Shown one piece after another: positions 25,305 to 34,163 of a stretch of DNA of 64,000 nt; the first letter of the stretch is position 1, and every line of letters starts with the position of its first letter. The stretch comes from Oscillospiraceae bacterium. GTDB lineage: Bacteria; Bacillota; Clostridia; Oscillospirales; Ruminococcaceae. The position numbers were made by a program, and so were the translations under genes. The notes under the pieces are model-generated. The model was not told where the DNA came from. It saw only the letters and a program-made list of their open reading frames with translations, and searched no databases. The stretch covers positions 100,518 to 164,517 of the forward strand of contig JAISLD010000036.1 in the NCBI GenBank assembly GCA_031260665.1, written 5' to 3'.

Positions 25305-26332
25305 GCGGCGAATACGGCGCGCTTGCCGCAAAGGCGAGAGCGATTTACGGCAGACGCCTGACTGCGGCGGATTTTTCCGCCCTCATAAGAAAATCTTCTG
25401 TGGCTGAAGTTATGTCCTATCTCAAGGGCACGCCGCGATTCTCGTCGGAGTTTGCCTCCGTGAACGAGCTTACCGCAAGACGCGCCCAGATAGAGTCGTT
25501 GCTTGAACGCTCGTTGTTCGAGATATACGGCAGACTGCTTCGTTCGGCAGGCGGCGGCGACGATGGCTTCCCGAAGTTTATGTTCTTCAAGTATGAGCTT
25601 GACGTTATCGTCAACGTGTCGCTCTATATATTGATAGACAAACAGGAAAGCGTTATCGCGTATCTGCCGTTTTATATGGAGGACTTGCTCGGTTTTGAAC
25701 TCGCGCCTCTCGGTAAAATCAAAACGGCAAGCGAACTCCCTGCGGCATTTGCCGACACCGACTACGCCGACATCTTGGTGGAACACTTCGGCGGAAACAA
25801 AACGCCTAAGGTCGACTTGTTCCTTCGCGATATGAACGCGCGGTATGTCGACAAAATGACCGAACTCGCGGCTGAGGACATATCAGGCGACGCGAAGAAC
25901 GAAGTGATTGGTCTAATCAAGGCGCAAGCGGAGATTGACAACTTGCTTCTCATCTATCGGCTTCGCTCGCTCTTCAAAGAACCGTCAACCGAGATTCTGC
26001 CGCTTCTGCTCCCGATAAGAGCGAAACTCCCGAAAGGCGTGGCTCAGTCTGCGGCAAACGAACATGACGCCGACGCGAAAGTCTTGGCGCTGCTGAAGAA
26101 GTATTACTTCAAAGATAAGATAGTCTGTGACCTCAACAACATCGAGGTTTCGGCGAGGAAGTATATGCGCGACAGGTGCGCGAGGCTTCTCCACATGTCG
26201 GAGGACGGCGCGGCGGTGATGTACGCGTTAATGCGCCTGCTTGATATCGAGAAGCACAACGTCATCACCGTGGTGGAAAGCGTGAAGTACGCGCTCCCCG
26301 TGACCGAAACAGAGAAAATGCTCGTTAATTAA
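25301..26332 (+). CDS. ntpC: V-type ATP synthase subunit C (V0 d-like)
   Basis: Soluble collar subunit that joins the central stalk to the proteolipid ring. A 343-residue helical protein opening with YGALAAKARAIYGRRLTAADF, with three repeated helical units, as expected for the subunit C/d family. It lies between the G-like gene and subunit I and is co-translated with the former. Confidence 0.88.
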   Translation: MSGEYGALAAKARAIYGRRLTAADFSALIRKSSVAEVMSYLKGTPRFSSEFASVNELTARRAQIESLLERSLFEIYGRLLRSAGGGDDGFPKFMFFKYELDVIVNVSLYILIDKQESVIAYLPFYMEDLLGFELAPLGKIKTASELPAAFADTDYADILVEHFGGNKTPKVDLFLRDMNARYVDKMTELAAEDISGDAKNEVIGLIKAQAEIDNLLLIYRLRSLFKEPSTEILPLLLPIRAKLPKGVAQSAANEHDADAKVLALLKKYYFKDKIVCDLNNIEVSARKYMRDRCARLLHMSEDGAAVMYALMRLLDIEKHNVITVVESVKYALPVTETEKMLVN

Positions 26333-26378
26333 CAATCTTGTTTATGCAAGAACATACGTCAACAAAAGGGGTGGTTCG

Positions 26379-28736
26379 TTGGCTATCGAAAAAATGTCGC
26401 TTGTGTCGATAGAAGGCCCGCTGAAGAAAGTCAACCGCGCACTTAGAAAGTGCCGTGAGAGCGGGTGTTTCCACATAATGCCGGCTGCCGAATCGGCGGA
26501 TAGTTCGCATGCCGGACCAAGGTCGTTCACAAGACTGAAAGACCGCAACACATACGCGCAACTGCTGAAACGCTATCAAGTGTTGGCGTCGCGGCTTGGG
26601 ATAACACTGACGAAATCGGACTTCTCTTCGGCTGAGAATATGAGCTCGGGCGGCGACTTCGATGCGTATGCCGCCAAGGTGGAGCACTCGGTTGAGAACA
26701 TAATGAAGCAACGCGAGGACTTGATTGCCGACGCGGATAACCTGAAGCAGGTGGTCCGTCAGCTTGAGTTTCTTGAGGGACTGAAAACCGATTTCCGCGA
26801 TATATTCCCGATGAAAACCGTCAAGATTCGCTTTGGTCGTATCACCGAGGACGGTTTCAAGAAGTTTGACTTCTATAAAGACAAACCTTACATCTTCGTC
26901 AAGTTCAAGACCGAGAAAGAACGGCTTGCTGATTACATCTGGGGGGTTTACTTCACCCCGACGGCGGTCAGCGAGGAGATAGACGAGATATTCCGTTCGC
27001 TTTCGTTTGAACGCGTCCGTATGCCGGACTTCCTTGAAGGCAAGGCGGCGGATGAACGCACGCGGCTTATCTCTGAAATCGAAGCGGGAAACAAAGAGAT
27101 ATCGCGGCTTGACGCGGAGATAAAGGCGATTGCAGGTCGTCACACCAAGGCGTTCAACTCGGTTTACTCGAAACTTGAGTCGCTGTACGGCGCGGCTGCT
27201 CTGCGGCAGAACGTGTCGGCGGCAGGCAGCAGGTTCTATATATCGGGATACGTGCTCGCAAGGAAATCCGCCGAGTTTGAACGGCAGTTTGAAGAAATCG
27301 GCGACATCACACTGATGTTCGTGCCGCCGTCAGGCAAACCCGACGACAACACGCTCTCGCCGCCCGTTAAGCTACGAAACAACGTCATTATCCGTCCGTT
27401 TGAGATGTTCGTCAGGATGTACGGTCTGCCCGAATACGGCGGCATTGACCCAACGCCGTTCATCGCCTTGACGTATATGCTCTTTTACGGGATAATGTTC
27501 GCCGATGTGGGTCAAGGGTTGGCTCTCTCAATCTTGGGATTTATCCTCGCCGCGAAAACAAAGTTCGCTCTCGCTCCCATTATGTCGCGAATCGGACTCG
27601 CGGGCGCGGCGTTCGGTATCTTGAACGGCTCGATATTCGGCAACGAGGAGATTCTGACACCGTTCTTCCGCTATCCGACCGTCTACTCCGCACTCGGTTT
27701 GTCTGAAGCACCGCACAGTGTGTTCAGCGTATCGGCGGCGTTAATCATCGGCACTCTCGGTATCGGCGTTGTTATGCTAATCGTCACGATTCTGATGAAC
27801 ACGATTATCGCGACACGTCGCGGCGATTACGAAAGCGGGTTGTTCGGACCAAGCGGGCTTGCGGGGTTTGTACTGTATGGCTCGGTAATTGTGGCGGCTC
27901 TTGCCGCTGTGACAGGCAACTCGATATTGAATCCCGTCTATGTTATCTGTCTGTTCCTTTTGCCGCTTGCTTCGATATTCTTCAAAGAAACGCTCGCGCA
28001 CAAGATGAAGCAACGCGACAAACGCTCAAAGCTCGCGAGTGCCGCGAATGACCGCCGACTTTCAGAAGCAATCAAGCGTGTGACGACAGATGGCGCGGTG
28101 TTTGAACTGAGTGGCTGCGGTTATGTTGGGTGCAGATACGGCTCGCTCTCCCTTGAGGGATACGGCAAGCTGAACCGGTTCTCAAGTCTAAGCTTCTGCT
28201 TCTTCCCGACTGAAACTGACGGCTATCGTGTCAGCGGCTACTACGCCGCACCAAACAGATACTTCCCGTCAACTGACCGTCTGATGACGCTTCTCGGCTT
28301 CCGTGACGAGCGTTCTCCCTACGACAACGACGACAAGAAGCTGACGGCACAGTATGAACCGCCGGCACACGACGAAGCCGCTCACCACGAGAAGCCGCCA
28401 CTCGGCGAGTTCCTCATCGGCGGATTCATCGAATTGTTCGAGTCGGGGCTGTCATACCTCACCAACACGGTGTCTTTCCTAAGAATCGGCGGCTTTGTTC
28501 TCAGCCACGCGGGTCTTATGCTCGTGGTAGCGATCCTTGCGGAAAAAGCAGGCGCGGAGCTTTCGCCCGGTTGGATTGTCGTTATGATTCTCGGCAACCT
28601 GTTCGTTATGGGTATGGAGGGCTTCCTCGTCGGGATTCAGGCACTGAGGCTCGAATACTACGAGTTGTTCAGCCGATTCTACAGCGAAGGCGGCAAGGCG
28701 TTCCAGCCACTGACCGCAGATTTCATTGTCAACTAA
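26379..28736 (+). CDS. ntpI: V-type ATP synthase subunit I (V0 a-like)
   Basis: Large stator subunit that provides the ion half-channels. The cytoplasmic half, residues 1 to about 340, opens with IEKMSLVSIEGPLKKVNRAL and contains long helical hairpins. The membrane half has about seven segments, with GGIDPTPFIALTYMLFYGIMFADVGQG and the late SYLTNTVSFLRIGGFVLSHAG helix carrying the essential Arg. It starts at TTG 26379 with AGGGGTGG upstream. 785 residues; only the insert between membrane helices 4 and 5 looks unusual (about 120 hydrophilic residues). Confidence 0.93.
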   Translation: MAIEKMSLVSIEGPLKKVNRALRKCRESGCFHIMPAAESADSSHAGPRSFTRLKDRNTYAQLLKRYQVLASRLGITLTKSDFSSAENMSSGGDFDAYAAKVEHSVENIMKQREDLIADADNLKQVVRQLEFLEGLKTDFRDIFPMKTVKIRFGRITEDGFKKFDFYKDKPYIFVKFKTEKERLADYIWGVYFTPTAVSEEIDEIFRSLSFERVRMPDFLEGKAADERTRLISEIEAGNKEISRLDAEIKAIAGRHTKAFNSVYSKLESLYGAAALRQNVSAAGSRFYISGYVLARKSAEFERQFEEIGDITLMFVPPSGKPDDNTLSPPVKLRNNVIIRPFEMFVRMYGLPEYGGIDPTPFIALTYMLFYGIMFADVGQGLALSILGFILAAKTKFALAPIMSRIGLAGAAFGILNGSIFGNEEILTPFFRYPTVYSALGLSEAPHSVFSVSAALIIGTLGIGVVMLIVTILMNTIIATRRGDYESGLFGPSGLAGFVLYGSVIVAALAAVTGNSILNPVYVICLFLLPLASIFFKETLAHKMKQRDKRSKLASAANDRRLSEAIKRVTTDGAVFELSGCGYVGCRYGSLSLEGYGKLNRFSSLSFCFFPTETDGYRVSGYYAAPNRYFPSTDRLMTLLGFRDERSPYDNDDKKLTAQYEPPAHDEAAHHEKPPLGEFLIGGFIELFESGLSYLTNTVSFLRIGGFVLSHAGLMLVVAILAEKAGAELSPGWIVVMILGNLFVMGMEGFLVGIQALRLEYYELFSRFYSEGGKAFQPLTADFIVN

Positions 28737-28785
28737 GTTCACTAAGGCTAAAGCAAACTAAATTATATTTTCGGAGGAAACTCAA

Positions 28786-29220
28786 ATGGCAATCTATCTC
28801 ACTATCCCACTCGTTGTGCTTGCCCTCTCGTTTATCCCGCTCGTTCGCGCACTCAGAAACTCGCAACGCGGCATCGCGGTCAACCGCAAGAAAACCGTTT
28901 TCGCAAACCTCGGCACGTTCTTCACGGCAGCTATCGTGATGACAATCACCCTTTCCCTCGCGGTATTCGCAGACGACCCCGCAGCAACCGCACCTCTCGT
29001 TGGCGGCTTTGCCGAAGGTCTTAAGTATCTGTCGGCTTCTCTGTCCACAGGTCTTGCAACAATCGGTACAGGTATCGCGGTAGGTAAAGCGGCGGCTGCC
29101 GCTGTCGGCGCAACCAGCGAGGACCCCGCAAACTTCTCGAAGGCAATCATCTTCGTGGCTCTTGGCGAAGGTATCGCTATCTACGGTCTGCTCATCTCGA
29201 TTCTGATACTGTTTAGCTAA
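28786..29220 (+). CDS. ntpK: V-type ATP synthase proteolipid subunit K
   Basis: Ring subunit that carries H+ or Na+ across the membrane. 144 residues in four hydrophobic helices. The C-terminal pair is canonical, with GTGIAVGKAAAAAVGA and then VALGEGIAIYGLL, whose Glu is the ion-binding carboxylate. The N-terminal pair is divergent and has no carboxylate, so there is one ion site per four helices, as in NtpK-type rotors. The ion cannot be decided by eye. GGAGGAAAC lies upstream of the ATG. Confidence 0.93.
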   Translation: MAIYLTIPLVVLALSFIPLVRALRNSQRGIAVNRKKTVFANLGTFFTAAIVMTITLSLAVFADDPAATAPLVGGFAEGLKYLSASLSTGLATIGTGIAVGKAAAAAVGATSEDPANFSKAIIFVALGEGIAIYGLLISILILFS

Positions 29221-29287
29221 TACAGCCGTTTAGCGGCGTGGGCTGTTACTTACCCACATAACGCTTTGCAGAAGGTTACTGTGTAAA

Positions 29288-29596
29288 ATGAAAATGTTTT
29301 TAATCAGCGACACCAACGACACCGCTATCGGTATGAGAATGGCGGGCATCGAGGGCGTTGTGGTTCACGACCGCGCCGCCGCGCTTGAGGCTCTCGAAAC
29401 GGCGGCGGCGAATACCGATTACGCTGTCATTTTCGTGACCGGGGCTTTGCTGCGCCTTTGCCGCGCCGAGATAACCGAGCGAAAACTCGCGTCCGTTATT
29501 CCGCTGATTGTCGGGATACCTGACCGTAGCGGTGATTCGCACATCTCCGACAATATCGGGCGGTACATCAAAGAGGCGATTGGAGTGCAACTATAA
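29288..29596 (+). CDS. ntpG: V-type ATP synthase subunit F
   Basis: Central-stalk regulatory subunit. 102 residues with the Rossmann-like start MKMFLISDTNDTAIGMRMAG and VIPLIVGIPDRSG near the end. Its stop overlaps the start of subunit E (TAATG). Confidence 0.9.
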   Translation: MKMFLISDTNDTAIGMRMAGIEGVVVHDRAAALEALETAAANTDYAVIFVTGALLRLCRAEITERKLASVIPLIVGIPDRSGDSHISDNIGRYIKEAIGVQL

Positions 29597-30189
29597 TGGA
29601 TAACATATCAGAGCAAGACTTAAAGAAAGTCAGCGATTTTCGCGAGATAATCAGCAAGGAAACGAACAGCGAAGCCGAGGCGATTATCGCAAAGGCGGAA
29701 GCGCAGCGAAACGCGCTTCTCGATAAAACACGCGCTGACCACGAGCGAAAGCTTGCTGAACGAATCGTTGACGCGGAGAACCGCTATCGCGACGAGGGCG
29801 CAAAGCAGATATCGAAAGAGATATTCGTTTCGTCACGCGATGTCATAAAGAGCCGCGCCGATATGACCGAGGAGTTCTTCTCGGGGATTGAGAACCGTTT
29901 GCGTGTCTTTGTTTCGGGCGCTCATTACGAGAAATTCCTGCTTGGCTCGCTGAAGAAGCAAGACTTCGCGCAACCGTTCGGCAAAGCGGTTATCGAGGCG
30001 TTACCCCGCGACAAAGACATTGTGCAGAAAGCCTACCCCGACACCACTGTGGTTGCGGTATCGGCAATTCGTTTGGGTGGCGTTCGGGTGAAGTATGAAG
30101 GCGGGAAACTCTTCGCCGACCTTACTATTGACTGTGCGCTCGAACGTGAACGCGCGGTTTTCTGCGAAAGAAGTGAGTTGAGATTATGA
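29596..30189 (+). CDS. ntpE: V-type ATP synthase subunit E
   Basis: Peripheral-stalk subunit: an N-terminal coiled coil (residues 1-100, rich in Ala, Glu and Lys) and a C-terminal globular domain ending in GGVRVKYEGGKLFADLT, the usual E-subunit tail. 197 residues. Overlaps subunits F and A at its two ends. Confidence 0.92.
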   Translation: MDNISEQDLKKVSDFREIISKETNSEAEAIIAKAEAQRNALLDKTRADHERKLAERIVDAENRYRDEGAKQISKEIFVSSRDVIKSRADMTEEFFSGIENRLRVFVSGAHYEKFLLGSLKKQDFAQPFGKAVIEALPRDKDIVQKAYPDTTVVAVSAIRLGGVRVKYEGGKLFADLTIDCALERERAVFCERSELRL

Positions 30190-31937
30190 ACGACGTTATA
30201 TTTTCAATCAACGGACCCGTCGTTAAGGTTAAGGAGTCGAAAACCTTCTCAATGCTTGAGATGGTGCTTGTCGGCGACAAGAAGCTTATCGGCGAGGTAA
30301 TAGACGTAGACGACGCTTATACCGTCATTCAGGTCTATGAGGAAACCTCAGGTATGCGCCCCGGTGAGCCTGTGGTCGGCACGGGTGCGCCTATGTTCGC
30401 GACACTCGGCCCCGGGATAATCTCGAACATATATGACGGGATTGAGCGGCCGCTTACCGCAATGCGCGACATCAGCGGTGCTTTCGTAACCGAAGGCTCG
30501 GCTTTGCCTGCCCTTGACCTCAAACGACGTTTCGACGTTACCGTCAAGGTGACGCTCGGCGATATCCTCGCGGCAGGTCAAGTCTATGCCACCTGCCCCG
30601 AAACGCCGCTTATCACACACAAGTGCCTTGCTCCGCCCGACCTTGAGCGAGCAACGGTGTCTTACGCCGCCCCCAACGGCAAATACTGCGTTGACGACGT
30701 TATCGTCAAGGTGAAAACCCCCGCAGGTGAGCGAAGCTTTACGCTTGCGCAGAAGTGGGCTATCAGAAAGCCGCGTCCCGTCAAATCGCGTGAACCGTTG
30801 ACTCGTCCGCTTGTCACTGGGCAACGGATTATCGACACAATGGTGCCTGTCGCAAAGGGCGGCACTGCCGCGATACCGGGCGGATTCGGCACGGGCAAAA
30901 CGATGAACCAGCACCAGATTGCAAAGTGGTGCGACGCTGACATCATCGTCTACATCGGTTGCGGCGAACGCGGCAATGAGATGACGCAGGTGCTTGAGGA
31001 ATTCACGGAGCTGATTGACCCGAAGTCGGGCAGACCGCTGACAGACCGCACAGTGCTGATTGCCAACACCTCGAATATGCCTGTGGCAGCGCGCGAAGCC
31101 TCGATTTACACGGGGATAACCCTCGCTGAATACTATCGCGATATGGGATATCACATCGCTATAATGGCTGACTCCACGTCGCGTTGGGCTGAGGCGCTCC
31201 GTGAGATATCGGGGCGGCTTGAGGAGATGCCTGCGGAAGAAGGCTTTCCCGCCTATCTGCCGTCACGACTCGCCGAATTCTATGAACGTGCGGGTTACGT
31301 CACCACGTTGTCGGGGGAAGAGGGCAGCGTCACCATTATAGGTGCGGTGTCGCCTCAAGGTTCCGACTTCTCTGAGCCTGTTACGCAAAACACCAAGCGT
31401 TTCGTCCGTTGCTTCTGGGCACTCGACAAGGCGCTCGCTTACGCACGCCACTACCCCGCGATTAACTGGATAACCAGCTACACCGAGTACAGCGACCAGC
31501 TCGCTGATTACTACAATTCGCGTGTGAGCGACGAGTTCTTGCCGCTTCGTCAACGAATGGTGAACCTTCTCGCGGAAGAAAACAACTTGATGGAAATCGT
31601 CAAGCTGATAGGTGCGGACGTGTTGCCCGACGACCAAAAGCTGACGCTTGAAGCCGCGAAACTCGCGCGCGTCGGTTTCCTGCAGCAAAACGCGTTCCAC
31701 AAGGACGACACTTATGTGCCGATTGACAAACAGCTTTATATGATGAAAGCGATTATCACTTTGTACGATTGCTGCTTGTCCGCGTTGTCTAAGGGTGTGC
31801 CGCTGTCGGTGCTGACCGCTTCGGGTTGGTTTGAAAAGCTGACCAAAATGAAGTACGATATCCCGAACGGCGACTTGTCGGGGCTGAAAGATTACATCGC
31901 CAATATCACCAAAGAAATCGGCTCGGTTCGCAGCTGA
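30186..31937 (+). CDS. ntpA: V-type ATP synthase catalytic subunit A
   Basis: Catalytic nucleotide-binding subunit of the V1 head. P-loop GGFGTGKTMNQ, the non-homologous insertion of the A family before it, and STSRWAEALREISGRLEEMP with the catalytic Glu/Arg region all appear. 583 residues. The operon order is G-C-I-K-F-E-A-B-D. A 95-bp spacer with a hairpin separates A from B, the longest gap in the operon. Confidence 0.97.
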   Translation: MNDVIFSINGPVVKVKESKTFSMLEMVLVGDKKLIGEVIDVDDAYTVIQVYEETSGMRPGEPVVGTGAPMFATLGPGIISNIYDGIERPLTAMRDISGAFVTEGSALPALDLKRRFDVTVKVTLGDILAAGQVYATCPETPLITHKCLAPPDLERATVSYAAPNGKYCVDDVIVKVKTPAGERSFTLAQKWAIRKPRPVKSREPLTRPLVTGQRIIDTMVPVAKGGTAAIPGGFGTGKTMNQHQIAKWCDADIIVYIGCGERGNEMTQVLEEFTELIDPKSGRPLTDRTVLIANTSNMPVAAREASIYTGITLAEYYRDMGYHIAIMADSTSRWAEALREISGRLEEMPAEEGFPAYLPSRLAEFYERAGYVTTLSGEEGSVTIIGAVSPQGSDFSEPVTQNTKRFVRCFWALDKALAYARHYPAINWITSYTEYSDQLADYYNSRVSDEFLPLRQRMVNLLAEENNLMEIVKLIGADVLPDDQKLTLEAAKLARVGFLQQNAFHKDDTYVPIDKQLYMMKAIITLYDCCLSALSKGVPLSVLTASGWFEKLTKMKYDIPNGDLSGLKDYIANITKEIGSVRS

Positions 31938-32010
31938 TGCTTTGGCTGTACCGCGTAGCTGCTGACCGCCACGAAGCGGCGAAGTTAAACCGAAAGTTTA
32001 ACTCATTGTG
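31936..32010. repeat. Family C-like palindromic spacer between ntpA and ntpB
   Basis: GCTGATG...CCGCGTAGCTGC, CGCCACGAAGCGGCG and GTTAAACCGAAAGTTTAAC hairpins in a row. The last motif recurs in the spacers at 37760 and 45920. It may tune the relative expression of A and B. Confidence 0.5.
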
Positions 32011-32032
32011 AAGTATATATCAAGGAGAGCTT

Positions 32033-33448
32033 ATGACCGCTGATATTCAGTATACCGGGTTGTCCGGGATAAACGGTCCGCTTATTGCGCTTGATGGCGT
32101 GAAAGGCGCGGCGTTTGACGAGATTGCCGAGATAGAAATTGAAGACGCGAACGGCAACCGCCAAAAGCGCACGGGGCGCATTGTTGAGATGAGCGGCGAG
32201 CGCGTAATCCTGCAAGTGTTTGAAGGAACGAGCGGACTTTCGCTCACCAACACACGGACGCTTTTTACAGGCAAGTCGCTGCAAATCCCGCTTGGCACGG
32301 AACTGCTTGGGCGAGTGATGAACGGCTCGGGCAAACCTGCGGACGGGCTTGGCGACATATTCCCCGAAAAGTACGGCGACATAAACGGACGCGCAATGAA
32401 CCCTGTTGCCCGTAAGTACCCGAGAAACTACATTCATACGGGTATCTCCTCAATCGACTGTCTTATGACGCTGATTCGCGGGCAAAAGCTCCCGATATTC
32501 TCGGGCTCGGGTTTGTCGCACAACAAACTTGCCGCACAGATAGTTAAGCAGGCGCAGCTGACAGGCGAGGGTGGCGGCGACTTTGGTATCGTTTTTGCCG
32601 CAATGGGCGTGCAGAACGACGTCGCCGAGTATTTCCGCCGTTCGTTTGAAGAAACAGGCGCGGCAGGTCGTGTCGTGATGTTCCTGAACCTTTCAAGCGA
32701 CCCGATTATCGAGCGTATACTTACGCCGCGTTGCGCACTCACTGCCGCCGAGTATCTCGCGTTTGAAAAGAATATGCACATTCTCGTCATAATGACGGAC
32801 GTGACTTCGTATGCCGAGGCTCTCCGCGAGTTCTCCTCCTCAAAGGGCGAGATTCCCGGAAGAAAAGGTTATCCCGGTTATCTCTATTCCGACCTTGCTT
32901 CGCTTTACGAACGCGCAGGCGTTATCGAGGGAAGCACAGGTTCGGTGACGCAGATACCTATTCTCACAATGCCGAACGACGATATCACTCACCCTATCCC
33001 CGACTTGTCGGCGTATATCACCGAGGGGCAAATGGTGTTTGACCGCGGGCTTGACTCCACGGGGATTTATCCCGGGTTGTCGGTGCTTATGTCGCTCTCG
33101 CGCCTTATGAAAGACGGTATCGGCAAGGGTTACACCCGTGACGACCACCCCGATGTCGCGAACCAGCTGTTCGCGGCGTATGCGCGGACGCAAGACGCAA
33201 GAAGCCTTGCTTCGGTTATCGGTGAAGACGAGCTGACTGCCGCAGACAAAGCCTTTATGAAGTTCGGCGTGCAATTTGAAAAGAACTTCGTTAATCAAGG
33301 CGAGAACGAAAGCCGTTCCATTGAAACCACCATTGAGTTGGCGTGGGATTTGCTCTCGATTCTCCCGAAAAACGAACTCGACCGTATGAACGACGCCCTC
33401 GTGAACGAGCATTACGACGCAAAACGCGCCGAACGGTTCTTCGCGTAA
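32033..33448 (+). CDS. ntpB: V-type ATP synthase subunit B
   Basis: Non-catalytic nucleotide-binding subunit that alternates with A in the head. It has the B-family replacement for a P-loop (FSGSGLSHNKLAAQI), MNGSGKPADG early on, and SYAEALREFSSSKGEIPGRKG with the Arg finger region. 471 residues, followed 18 bp later by subunit D. Confidence 0.97.
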   Translation: MTADIQYTGLSGINGPLIALDGVKGAAFDEIAEIEIEDANGNRQKRTGRIVEMSGERVILQVFEGTSGLSLTNTRTLFTGKSLQIPLGTELLGRVMNGSGKPADGLGDIFPEKYGDINGRAMNPVARKYPRNYIHTGISSIDCLMTLIRGQKLPIFSGSGLSHNKLAAQIVKQAQLTGEGGGDFGIVFAAMGVQNDVAEYFRRSFEETGAAGRVVMFLNLSSDPIIERILTPRCALTAAEYLAFEKNMHILVIMTDVTSYAEALREFSSSKGEIPGRKGYPGYLYSDLASLYERAGVIEGSTGSVTQIPILTMPNDDITHPIPDLSAYITEGQMVFDRGLDSTGIYPGLSVLMSLSRLMKDGIGKGYTRDDHPDVANQLFAAYARTQDARSLASVIGEDELTAADKAFMKFGVQFEKNFVNQGENESRSIETTIELAWDLLSILPKNELDRMNDALVNEHYDAKRAERFFA

Positions 33449-33466
33449 CCTTTACGAGATAACCTT

Positions 33467-34093
33467 ATGGCTGATAAACAGATTTTCCCGACAAAGGGCA
33501 ACCTCATTGCCGCAAAACGCTCGCTGTTGCAGGCGCAGCTTGGCTATGAGCTGATGGACCGTAAACGGAACATCTTGATTCGCGAAATGCTTGCGCTTTC
33601 TGACAAAGCAAAAGAACTGCAAGGTTCGCTTGAACAGACTTTCGCTGACGCGTATCTCGCATTACAAAAGGCGAACGTCACGCTTGGCGCACGTATCCCT
33701 GTCACCGACCAGATTCCCGTGGAGAACGGACTTAACGTGTCGTCACGCAGTGTCATGGGTGTCGAGTTGCCGCTTGCTTGGCTTGAGCGCACGCCTCCTC
33801 ACCCCGCATACGGCGTTATGCAGTCGAACTCGCTTTACGACAAAGCGTACATTCGCTTTAACGAAGTGAAGCACTTGTCGATTGTGCTTGCCGAGGTGGA
33901 GAACAGCATCTTTCGCCTAAGCACCGCGATAAAGAAAACCCAAAAACGTGCAAATGCCCTTGATAATATACTCGTGCCTATGTATCGGGGTCAGGTGCGG
34001 TTTATCACTGCGGCACTTGAGGAGAAAGAGCGCGAGGAATTCTCGCGGCAGAAAATTATCAAAAACAACAAGGAAGCGGCAGGCGAAGTGTAA
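33467..34093 (+). CDS. ntpD: V-type ATP synthase subunit D
   Basis: Central rotor shaft. 208 residues, mainly two long antiparallel coils; FPTKGNLIAAKRSLLQAQLG at the N-terminus and RRVNALDN-like KKTQKRANALDN near residue 165 identify it. Last gene of the operon. Confidence 0.95.
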   Translation: MADKQIFPTKGNLIAAKRSLLQAQLGYELMDRKRNILIREMLALSDKAKELQGSLEQTFADAYLALQKANVTLGARIPVTDQIPVENGLNVSSRSVMGVELPLAWLERTPPHPAYGVMQSNSLYDKAYIRFNEVKHLSIVLAEVENSIFRLSTAIKKTQKRANALDNILVPMYRGQVRFITAALEEKEREEFSRQKIIKNNKEAAGEV

Positions 34094-34116
34094 CGCGGGT
34101 CGGCAACTTGGCTTGT

Positions 34117-34151
34117 GAAAAAAGATGCGCCGTGGTGTAATGCCACGGCGC
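34117..34151. terminator. Terminator between ntpD and the hydrolase gene
   Basis: GCGCCGTGG (34127-34135) pairs with CCACGGCGC (34143-34151). Six A precede the stem, so the minus-strand transcript ends in a T-run; probably used from both sides. Confidence 0.75.
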
Positions 34152-34163
34152 GTTTCTATCGTG

